64,000 nt of DNA from assembly GCA_030425205.1 (NCBI GenBank), contig JAUIAP010000001.1:62001-126000 (forward strand). The letters run 5' to 3'. Shown in pieces: positions 57,727 through 64,000 of the stretch (positions within the stretch are counted from its first letter, which is position 1; the number at the start of each line of letters is the position of its first letter). The notes below the pieces were generated by a model, which saw only the letters and a list, made by a program, of their open reading frames with translations, was not told where the DNA came from and ran no database searches. Origin of the DNA: Anaerolineae bacterium (GTDB lineage Bacteria; Chloroflexota; Anaerolineae; Promineifilales; Promineifilaceae). The position numbers and the translations under genes were made by a program.

Positions 57727-60399
57727 TCAACTAAGCAGTTCCCCAGACTGTTGCAATAGCTTGGCAACTAATCCTGTCCAGCCCGTCTGATGGCTCGCGC
57801 CAAGTCCTTTTCCCGATTCAGCATGGAAAAACTCGTGGAAGTGGAGATGGGGGGCGAAATGTTCATCTTCATGGAAGATGTCATCATCGTCAAAACAGGG
57901 GCGTTTGCCATTTTCGTCGGCCATGAAAAGGCGCATGAGGCGCAATGATAGGTCGGTCGCCACTTCATCGAGCGTCACCCAATTGTCTGAGCCAGTCGGC
58001 AGCTCCACTTTCAGCTCTTCGCCATAATAGTGGTGGTATTTTTGCAGCGATTCGATAATGAGATAGTTGATTGGAAACCAGATGGGGCCGCGCCAGTTGC
58101 TGTTGCCCCCGAAGAGACCGCTGCGTGCGACACCGGGCCAGTAGGGAACACGGCTTGTATGGTCATTGAGCGTGATTTCAAACGGATTCTGCTCATGATA
58201 TTTGGAGAGCGAGCGAATCCCATAGGGCGAGAGAAATTCGTTTTCATCAAGCATGACGGCGAGGACTTTGCGCAATCTATCGGCCGATAACAGAGCCGCC
58301 AACCGCCGTTCCCCAACGCCGGGATCATCAACCGCCGCGACATTGTTGGCGAGATACGGTCGATGCTCACAAAACCACTCCATGCGCCGCGCAAAGACGG
58401 GCATCGATTCAAGCATCTCTGGCTCAATCGTCTCGACCGCAAACAGCGGCAGCAGCCCAACCAACGAGCGCACACGCAACGGAATGATCTCCCCATCAGG
58501 CATGTGCAGCTTGTCATAGAAGAAGTCATCCTGCTCATCCCAGAGTGTGACACCGCGCCCGCCGATATCGGTCATGGCCGTGCCAATGCGCAAGAAATGT
58601 TCAAATAACTTGGTCGCCGCATCTTGATAGACGACATTCTCCTTTGCTAGCTCAAGCGCAATGGTCATCAGTTGTAGACAGTAGGCACCCATCCATGCCG
58701 TGCCGTCCGCCTGATCGATGTGTTTACCCGGCAGCTCCCCACTGCGATCAAAGACGCTGATGTTATCTAAGCCAAGAAAACCACCCTGAAATACGTTGTT
58801 GTCGTCCTCATCTTTGCGGTTGACCCACCATGTAAAGTTGAGCATCAGCTTGAGAAAGATGCCTTCCAAAAATTGGCGATCAAATTCCCCCGTCAGCTTC
58901 GCGTCGATTTTATAAACACGCCATGCTGCCCATGCGTGAACGGGCGGATTGACATCCCCAAATGCCCATTCATAGGCAGGGAACTGCCCATTGGGGTGCA
59001 TGTACCATTCGCGTGTAAACAGCGTGAGTTGTCGCTTGGCGAAATCGGGGTCGATTAGACAAATCGGAATGGTGTGAAAGGCCAAATCCCACGTCGCGTA
59101 CCAGGGATATTCCCACTTGTCGGGCATCGAAATCAGGTCGAAGTTGTAGAGATGTTTCCAGCCGCTATTGCGACCGTCCTCTCGCTCGGGCGGTGGTGCG
59201 GGAAAGGCGGGATCACCCGCCAACCACTGCTCAATATCATAGTAGTAAAGTTGTTTTGACCATAGCATGCCCGCAAAGGCCTGCCGCTGCACAGCAAGGG
59301 CATCTGCATTGAGATCGGGATTCTGGACTTGTGCGTAGAATGCGTCCGCCTCTTTCATGCGTTGGGCGAAGGTTTCGGCCGAAATTGCAAACGGCTCTTC
59401 TGGCTCCACGTTGGTCAAGCGCAATACAATTGACCATGCCTCACCAGCGTCCAGCGTGCGTGAAAAGTGCGCCGCCGTCTTGGTTCCCGTCTGTTCCCGA
59501 TTGATAGCATCCTGCTCGTCAGCCACGAGAAAACGATGAAACGCATCCTTGACATACGGGGAGTGATTTTCCGCACCAAACAGCTTCTCAAAATTACTTT
59601 CGTTTTCGGTGAAGAGCCACTCGTCAGGCGTCTCCTCACTGCACAGCCAATAGGTTCCGAGCCCCACATGTTCGGCAATCACTTTGCCGTCGTCTAAATA
59701 GAGTCTTGGCTTTTCATCTGTCTCCCCCATCGGCCCTTCAGCGTATCCCCACGACCACGTGTTGCGAAACCAGAGGGTCGGCAGGAGGTGCAGTTCGGCC
59801 GAATTTTCCCCACGATTGACCGCCGTAATCTTGACAAAGATATCGTTCTGATTGGCCTTTGCATATTCGACAAACACATCGAAATAGTTGCCGTCGGCAA
59901 AGATACCCGTATCAAAAATTTCGTATTCGGGACTGTCATAGCCAAGCCGCCGATTGGTTTCAATCAAGTCTTGGTAGGGATAGGCGGCATGGGGGTATTT
60001 GTACAGCATCTTCATATAGCTATGGGTTGGCGTGCTGTCGAGATAGAAATACACTTCTTTGACATCTTCCCCATGATTCCCCTCTGGCCCCGTCAAGCCA
60101 AACAGCCGCTCTTTCAAGATCGGATCATTGCCATTCCACAACGCCAGCGCAAAGCACAAGAATTGGCTGCGATCAGAAATGCCCGCCAAACCATCTTCAT
60201 TCCAGCGATAGGCACGACTGCGCGCATGATCATGTGGGAAGTAATCCCACGCGCTGCCGTGCGGACTGTAATCTTCGCGCACCGTTCCCCATGCCCGTTC
60301 GCTAAGATATGGCCCCCAATGTTTCCAGTTCGTCTCTCGTTCGCGATAGCCAGCGAGTCGTTTATTTTCGGCCGATTGTGGGATCGTTTTCTCATTCAT
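57727..60399 (-). CDS. GH63-like glucosidase
   Basis: 890 residues of the (alpha/alpha)6-barrel glucosidase group related to GH63. The N-terminal beta domain covers about 1-400 (WKHWGPYLSERAWGTVREDY at the start). The catalytic barrel holds YPWYATWDLAFHTIPICLID with the likely acid Asp, FQGGFLGLDNISVFDRSG, WRGPIWFPINYLIIESLQ, and FHEFFHAESGKGLGASHQTG with the likely base Glu. No signal peptide, so cytosolic; bacterial members hydrolyse glucosylglycerate, mannosylglycerate or alpha-glucosides. The ATG at 60399 sits 8 nt after TACAAT; the frame extending to 60489 is rejected. Four TCGGCCGA copies. Confidence 0.85.
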   Translation of the reverse strand: MNEKTIPQSAENKRLAGYRERETNWKHWGPYLSERAWGTVREDYSPHGSAWDYFPHDHARSRAYRWNEDGLAGISDRSQFLCFALALWNGNDPILKERLFGLTGPEGNHGEDVKEVYFYLDSTPTHSYMKMLYKYPHAAYPYQDLIETNRRLGYDSPEYEIFDTGIFADGNYFDVFVEYAKANQNDIFVKITAVNRGENSAELHLLPTLWFRNTWSWGYAEGPMGETDEKPRLYLDDGKVIAEHVGLGTYWLCSEETPDEWLFTENESNFEKLFGAENHSPYVKDAFHRFLVADEQDAINREQTGTKTAAHFSRTLDAGEAWSIVLRLTNVEPEEPFAISAETFAQRMKEADAFYAQVQNPDLNADALAVQRQAFAGMLWSKQLYYYDIEQWLAGDPAFPAPPPEREDGRNSGWKHLYNFDLISMPDKWEYPWYATWDLAFHTIPICLIDPDFAKRQLTLFTREWYMHPNGQFPAYEWAFGDVNPPVHAWAAWRVYKIDAKLTGEFDRQFLEGIFLKLMLNFTWWVNRKDEDDNNVFQGGFLGLDNISVFDRSGELPGKHIDQADGTAWMGAYCLQLMTIALELAKENVVYQDAATKLFEHFLRIGTAMTDIGGRGVTLWDEQDDFFYDKLHMPDGEIIPLRVRSLVGLLPLFAVETIEPEMLESMPVFARRMEWFCEHRPYLANNVAAVDDPGVGERRLAALLSADRLRKVLAVMLDENEFLSPYGIRSLSKYHEQNPFEITLNDHTSRVPYWPGVARSGLFGGNSNWRGPIWFPINYLIIESLQKYHHYYGEELKVELPTGSDNWVTLDEVATDLSLRLMRLFMADENGKRPCFDDDDIFHEDEHFAPHLHFHEFFHAESGKGLGASHQTGWTGLVAKLLQQSGELLS

Positions 60400-60407
60400 G
60401 ATAAGCC

Positions 60408-60413
60408 ATTGTA
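60408..60413 (-). promoter_or_regulatory. -10 box for a leaderless glucosidase mRNA
   Basis: TACAAT on the minus strand (60413-60408) ends 8 nt before the ATG at 60399; no Shine-Dalgarno lies between. Confidence 0.5.
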
Positions 60414-60525
60414 ACGAAGTTATCAGCAATCGAATAGGAGACAGCTTACATTTGGGAGTGGAAAACGTGCTGAATCGGCGTTTATACAATGGGTGATCGG
60501 TGATAGAATCGACGGTGAGTAAATA

Positions 60526-61407
60526 ATGCAGCGTACACGAAACCTTTTCCTGATAATTTTTTGCGGCTCCCTGTTAATTGCAGCGGGCTTACTGATTACC
60601 GAACTATTGCGCCAGAGTGGACGAGCCGTGATTGTGGCGGAGGAGGTCACGCACATCGCGGAGGCCGTCGCCGATCAACAAGTGACGTTGACCGCGCTCT
60701 CCCAAATCACGCCACCACCCACCCAAACAGCCGAACCGACTGCAACACCGCTCCCGGCCTACCTCGCCACCGTGCAGGTGGAGGCAACGGCGACCCGCAC
60801 CGCCATGACAGAAATAGTCGCGGCCGCCCAAGCATGGCCGCTGGTGTTAAATGAGCCGTTTACAAACAATCGTCTCGAATGGCCGACGGGCGATGGGAAT
60901 GATGAGCTTTCGCGCGGGGGGCGTGATGTCGTCGATGGGCAGTATGTCTGGGCGTTAGAGGCGATCGACGGGTTCTACTGGGTCGATGTGCAGACACGCA
61001 CCGTTTCGGCCGAAACCTTCTACTACAGCGTCGAACTCACACAAGACGATAGCCGCAATGGCACACAAAGCATCGTCTTTCAATATAGAGACCCCTCAAA
61101 CTTCTACTTTTTTGGCATCTGCGGGGACAAATACTATGTCGGTTGGCGCTTTCAACGCACATGGACACGCATCGTCAACTGTCAATCTTCCAGCGCGATC
61201 AATGTCGGCGGCACCAATAAACTATCAGTCATCAGTCAGGACGAACGCTTTCTGCTCTTTATCAACGACACCTTTATGACTGAAATGTGGGCCGATCCGA
61301 GTCGGATTGGTGAATTTGGTGTGCTAATCGAAATGGAGACAGGGGATATCAACAGCTTTCGCTACGACAACGTTGTATTGCGTGTTCCAGCAGGGGGGCG
61401 CAAGTAA
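60526..61407 (+). CDS. Membrane-anchored protein with C-terminal jelly-roll-like domain (paralog 1)
   Basis: 293 residues. N-terminal membrane helix (NLFLIIFCGSLLIAAGLLIT), a short stalk with [15 protein letters not shown], then a beta-rich domain from about residue 105 (AWPLVLNEPFTNNRLEWPTG, YYSVELTQDDSRNGTQSIVF, FGVLIEMETGDINSFRYDNV) that resembles concanavalin-like or DUF1080-type sandwiches. Probably displayed outside the cell; ligand unknown. The stop and the next start overlap (TAATG). One TCGGCCGA. Confidence 0.72.
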   Translation: MQRTRNLFLIIFCGSLLIAAGLLITELLRQSGRAVIVAEEVTHIAEAVADQQVTLTALSQITPPPTQTAEPTATPLPAYLATVQVEATATRTAMTEIVAAAQAWPLVLNEPFTNNRLEWPTGDGNDELSRGGRDVVDGQYVWALEAIDGFYWVDVQTRTVSAETFYYSVELTQDDSRNGTQSIVFQYRDPSNFYFFGICGDKYYVGWRFQRTWTRIVNCQSSSAINVGGTNKLSVISQDERFLLFINDTFMTEMWADPSRIGEFGVLIEMETGDINSFRYDNVVLRVPAGGRK

Positions 61408-62240
61408 TGGATAACACAAGACGAACGCTGCTCGGTCTCATCTTTTCGGGCCTGATCGCCATCTTGGTCGGCGTGATATTACAGTTGGTTTGGAACACGG
61501 AGCGGTTGAGCGAAGATTCAGCCGCCGCCACACGCACCGTGCTCGACCAGACGGTTGTCGCCATCACGGCCACCGCCGAGATCATCCCGACCCCCACCCG
61601 TTTTGTCGCCCGTCCAACCACCGACGCGACAACCTCTAACTATGATTCCGTGTTAAAGCTCGCCAACGAGTGGCCGTTGGTTGTCTATGAGCCGTTTGAC
61701 GAAAATCTGCGCGGCTGGTCAACGGGCGGCAATGGAACCTATTCATGGGGGGAGCGGCGCATTGTCGATGGACGTTATCGCTGGGATTTAACCGCCGTCG
61801 AGTCATTCATCTGGTACACGGCCCCGATTAGTGTGCCGTTTGATGACTTTTTTGCCAGTGTGACGGTTGATAAAGTGGATCGCATTGCGGGAGATACGAG
61901 CATCGTCTTTCGCTATGTTGACGGGGACAACTACTATGAGTTTGGACTATGTGATGATGTGACACAATTTCGTGTCTATATCGAGAACGCTGGCTCACGC
62001 AGCTCACTGGTCGATTGCACACCGCATCGTGCGATCAATTCGGCCGAATCGAATCGAATCGCCGTGCTTGCCCAATCAGATCGCTACTTGTTATTCATCA
62101 ACGATCACTATGTCACAACCCTCAATGACGAAACGCACAGTCGCGGCAGCGTTGGTGTCGGGCTAGATATGGATGAGGGGCAGGCCAATGTATTTGAATT
62201 TGATGATATGGTGGTGAGATCGGCCGATATTGAAAAGTGA
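61407..62240 (+). CDS. Membrane-anchored protein with C-terminal jelly-roll-like domain (paralog 2)
   Basis: 277 residues, same layout as the preceding gene: membrane helix (LLGLIFSGLIAILVGVILQL), short stalk (TAEIIPTPTRFVARPTT), then a beta domain with matching landmarks (EWPLVVYEPFDENLRGWSTG, FRYVDGDNYYEFGLCDDVTQ, DRYLLFINDHYVTTL against ERFLLFINDTFMTEM). A tandem duplication that has diverged. Start ATG shares bases with the preceding TAA, so co-translation is expected. Two TCGGCCGA copies at the end of the gene. Confidence 0.72.
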   Translation: MDNTRRTLLGLIFSGLIAILVGVILQLVWNTERLSEDSAAATRTVLDQTVVAITATAEIIPTPTRFVARPTTDATTSNYDSVLKLANEWPLVVYEPFDENLRGWSTGGNGTYSWGERRIVDGRYRWDLTAVESFIWYTAPISVPFDDFFASVTVDKVDRIAGDTSIVFRYVDGDNYYEFGLCDDVTQFRVYIENAGSRSSLVDCTPHRAINSAESNRIAVLAQSDRYLLFINDHYVTTLNDETHSRGSVGVGLDMDEGQANVFEFDDMVVRSADIEK

Positions 62241-62522
62241 ACTATGATTGAAGTTCATGAGAGGAACTTTGTTTGTATTTCGCTCTTTGGCGCACAAATT
62301 AGACAATTTTCAATTTATTAGGCATATTTATGCACCGAACACACCCTGCAACCCATAGTTTTGTGCAGATTTACTATTGGACGATTTATTGTTGACATTG
62401 TAAACTTCCACCCAATGAAGATTATTTTGGTCGTTGTCCTTCTTATCAATGTCCTCGTCGTCGTGAACGATCGAGTAAACTGGGCAGCCGACTGATTGCA
62501 ATTCACCAAGACGCAAAAACAC
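62241..62522. other. Intergenic stretch without a gene
   Basis: About 280 bases after paralog 2. Only short frames without ribosome binding sites are present. AT-rich runs are seen but no clear promoter. It leads into the terminator at 62523. Confidence 0.5.
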
Positions 62523-62549
62523 AAAGCTGCCTATCAGGGCAGCTTTTTT
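62523..62549 (+). terminator. Terminator upstream of ilvB
   Basis: AAGCTGCC (62524-62531) pairs with GGCAGCTT (62538-62545) and runs into T6 and TGTT. It lies 77 nt before the ilvB ATG and could end the paralog operon or attenuate ilvB. Confidence 0.85.
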
Positions 62550-62626
62550 GTTGGGAGTTAATATTTGTGGTTGATCGTTGATGCAAAATCAATTGCAAAC
62601 AACTAATTACCATCTACGCAAAAATT

Positions 62627-64000
62627 ATGAAATTAACAGGCGCAGAAATTCTTTGGGAATGCCTCGTGCGGGAAGGGGTCGAAACAGTGTTCGGTTATCC
62701 CGGCGGGGCAATTATGCCAGCATACGATGCGATGCTGAACTATCCGATCCATCATGTCCTCGTGCGACACGAGCAATGTGCGGCACATGCGGCCGACGGG
62801 TATGCGCGTGTCTCTGGCGGGGTAGGCGTGGCGATTGCAACATCTGGTCCCGGCGCGACCAATCTCGTCACGGGGTTGGCGACAGCCATGATGGACAGCA
62901 TCCCGATTGTTTGCATCACAGGACAAGTTCCCGCTCACCTGATCGGTGGGGATGCGTTCCAAGAAGTGGACGTGACGGGCATTACGCTGCCGATCACCAA
63001 GCACAACTATCTGATCACTGAGGCGAGCCAGCTTGCCCCCGCCATTCGAGAAGCGTTTTACATCGCTAAGAGTGGCCGTCCCGGCCCCGTGCTGATCGAC
63101 ATCTGCAAAAATGCCCAAATTGAAAAGATTGAGTTTGAATACCCAGAAGAGGTCAATCTTCCCGGCTACAAACCACCGATGGAGGCGCAGATTGCCGACT
63201 TAGAGGAGGCGGTCAAGCTGGTAGAATCGGCCGAACGTCCCGTTATCCTCGCGGGTCATGGGATCATCAAGTCAGGTGCGATGCAGGCATTGCGCGACTT
63301 TGCCGAAAAGACACAAACACCGGTCACGATGACGTTGCTAGGGCTGGGCGGTCTGCCCGCATCGCACCCCCTTTCACTTGGCATGATGGGCATGCACGGT
63401 GAGGCATGCGCCAACAATGCCATCCAACAGGCCGACCTTCTACTCGCCTTTGGGATGCGCTTTGATGATCGCGTCACGGGTAATTTGCGCACCTACTCCC
63501 CTCGCTCCAAGAAAATTCACGTAGAAATCGACCCAACGGAAATTCAAAAGAATGTCTATGTGGATGTGCCGCTGCTGGGAGATTTGAACACCGTTTTAAA
63601 TCAGTTCACACCGATGGTTCGGCCGATGGATCACGAAGCATGGCTCGACCAAATTCAGGAGTGGAAGGACGATACCAACGAGCGCGATATTATCGCATGG
63701 CCCGATGATGGTCTGCTCTACTCGGCGCAAGTCATCAAAGACGTTTGGTCATTTACACACGGTGGCTCTGTCGTGACGACAGACGTGGGACAACATCAGA
63801 TGTGGACCGCGCAATACTACCATTTTGAGCGGCCGTTTCGCTGGCTCACCAGCGGGGGTGCTGGCACAATGGGGTATGGGTTCCCGTCCGCAATTGGTGC
63901 ATGGTTTGCGGCCGAAAACCGCGATGAGCCCGTTTGGGCAGTGGTTGGGGATGGTGGTTTCCAAATGACGCTGATGGAGCTTGGGACAGCGATGCAAGAA
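62627..64000 (+). CDS. ilvB: Acetolactate synthase large subunit (partial, 3' end outside)
   Basis: Thiamine-diphosphate enzyme making acetolactate or acetohydroxybutyrate for Val, Leu and Ile. The open frame from ATG at 62627 runs to the window end, 458 codons. KLTGAEILWECLVREGVETV then FGYPGGAIMPAYDAM, the catalytic Glu in RHEQCAAHAADGYAR, SGPGATNLVTGLATA, FQEVDVTGITLPITKHNY and SGGAGTMGYGFPSAIGAWFA are diagnostic; the ThDP motif begins at VVGDGGFQMTLMEL just before the edge. About 100-120 residues are missing. No Shine-Dalgarno is visible. Two TCGGCCGA copies. Confidence 0.96.
   Translation, partial: MKLTGAEILWECLVREGVETVFGYPGGAIMPAYDAMLNYPIHHVLVRHEQCAAHAADGYARVSGGVGVAIATSGPGATNLVTGLATAMMDSIPIVCITGQVPAHLIGGDAFQEVDVTGITLPITKHNYLITEASQLAPAIREAFYIAKSGRPGPVLIDICKNAQIEKIEFEYPEEVNLPGYKPPMEAQIADLEEAVKLVESAERPVILAGHGIIKSGAMQALRDFAEKTQTPVTMTLLGLGGLPASHPLSLGMMGMHGEACANNAIQQADLLLAFGMRFDDRVTGNLRTYSPRSKKIHVEIDPTEIQKNVYVDVPLLGDLNTVLNQFTPMVRPMDHEAWLDQIQEWKDDTNERDIIAWPDDGLLYSAQVIKDVWSFTHGGSVVTTDVGQHQMWTAQYYHFERPFRWLTSGGAGTMGYGFPSAIGAWFAAENRDEPVWAVVGDGGFQMTLMELGTAMQE

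Larger units (their letters stand above)
448..63626. repeat. Dispersed iterated palindrome TCGGCCGA (HIP-like), about 92 copies
   Basis: The palindromic octamer TCGGCCGA recurs throughout the window, nearly always as WTCGGCCGAW. First bases read by eye: 448, 638, 849, 1021, 4468, 4795, 5048, 5454, 7367, 7954, 9490, 9899, 11030, 11357, 11611, 11698, 12160, 12385, 14679, 15268, 16216, 17121, 17233, 18624, 18911, 19392, 19474, 19729, 20343, 20965, 21137, 21558, 21893, 22281, 23771, 24581, 25335, 25506, 26396, 26751, 26933, 28305, 28441, 28840, 29572, 30685, 31634, 32143, 32359, 33107, 33538, 34365, 34387, 35011, 35454, 37316, 37980, 38430, 38793, 39541, 42530, 43190, 43391, 43584, 44956, 45243, 46000, 46096, 46725, 47056, 47715, 48897, 49245, 50191, 51142, 52268, 52534, 53307, 53847, 55191, 56112, 56733, 57066, 58280, 59385, 59795, 60368, 61006, 62040, 62220, 63227, 63619. 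In genes it reads as Ser-Ala-Asp/Glu, Ile/Phe-Gly-Arg or x-Arg-Pro depending on frame. Confidence 0.95.

Overview
This window looks like chromosomal DNA of a free-living bacterium, most probably a member of the Chloroflexota (Anaerolineae, Ardenticatenia or Caldilineae side). The reasons are several secreted proteins with long Thr/Pro/Asn stalks, an SSB with an acidic tail, tryptophan synthase beta of the second type, menaquinone methyltransferase, and Pst, OmpR/PhoB and ECF sigma families in typical arrangements. The phylum is inference: there is no rRNA in the window. Genes are densely packed on both strands, and I see no prophage, plasmid, IS transposase or CRISPR array. The strongest signal is an iterated palindrome, TCGGCCGA, nearly always flanked by A or T on both sides. 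I count about 92 copies by eye in 64 kb, inside and between genes, where about one is expected by chance. It behaves like the HIP1 octamer of cyanobacteria.

Layout. 1-5262: start of a secreted protein, purN, a TrpB2-type gene, a large surface protein (choice-of-anchor A plus GEVED) and a MerR-like regulator. 5368-7546: an operon of a dienoyl-CoA isomerase-like crotonase, a hot-dog thioesterase and a two-module VOC protein. 7758-13787: an ECF sigma factor with a small membrane protein, three tRNA genes (Leu-UAG, Leu-GAG, Arg-CCG), msrA beside a MITE-like repeat, an OmpR regulator, a PspC protein, a LysM protein and a NYN-domain protein. 13845-22711: a molybdopterin oxidoreductase, a medium-chain reductase, a methyltransferase, an HD (p)ppGpp-hydrolase-like protein, a nucleoside phosphorylase, ilvE, and a pyrC-pyrB pair resembling the DHO and ATC modules of eukaryotic CAD.

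22762-38221: an MBL hydrolase, an NAD(P)-binding SDR, ssb, a lipase-like hydrolase, pgeF, a candidate structured RNA, ftsK, menG, a geranylgeranyl-reductase-like flavoprotein, two stalked envelope proteins, rlmN, a degenerate response regulator, an EamA transporter, a YugP-like peptidase and a sulfotransferase-like protein. 38261-42612: a complete phosphate uptake operon pstS-pstC-pstA-pstB-pstB behind an array of TTAACA direct repeats. The two ATPases carry complementary defects, which predicts a heterodimer with one working ATP site.

42836-64000: a second MBL protein, a zinc peptidase with Cys-containing repeats, a FabL-like enoyl reductase, a cobalamin-binding-type receptor, a CYTH protein, an acyl-CoA carboxylase pair (BCCP and biotin carboxylase) with a VOC gene and a tiny gene, a response regulator with its histidine kinase, a thioredoxin-like protein, a GMC oxidoreductase, rpsT, mazG, proline dehydrogenase, a GH63-like glucosidase, two paralogous membrane-anchored proteins, and the 5' part of ilvB, which runs off the end.

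Regulation visible in the sequence: many hairpin-plus-T-run terminators, some directly abutting the next start codon; several TATAAT or TACAAT boxes 5-9 nt before an ATG, implying leaderless mRNAs; and intergenic hairpins whose arms are heptamer tandem repeats.
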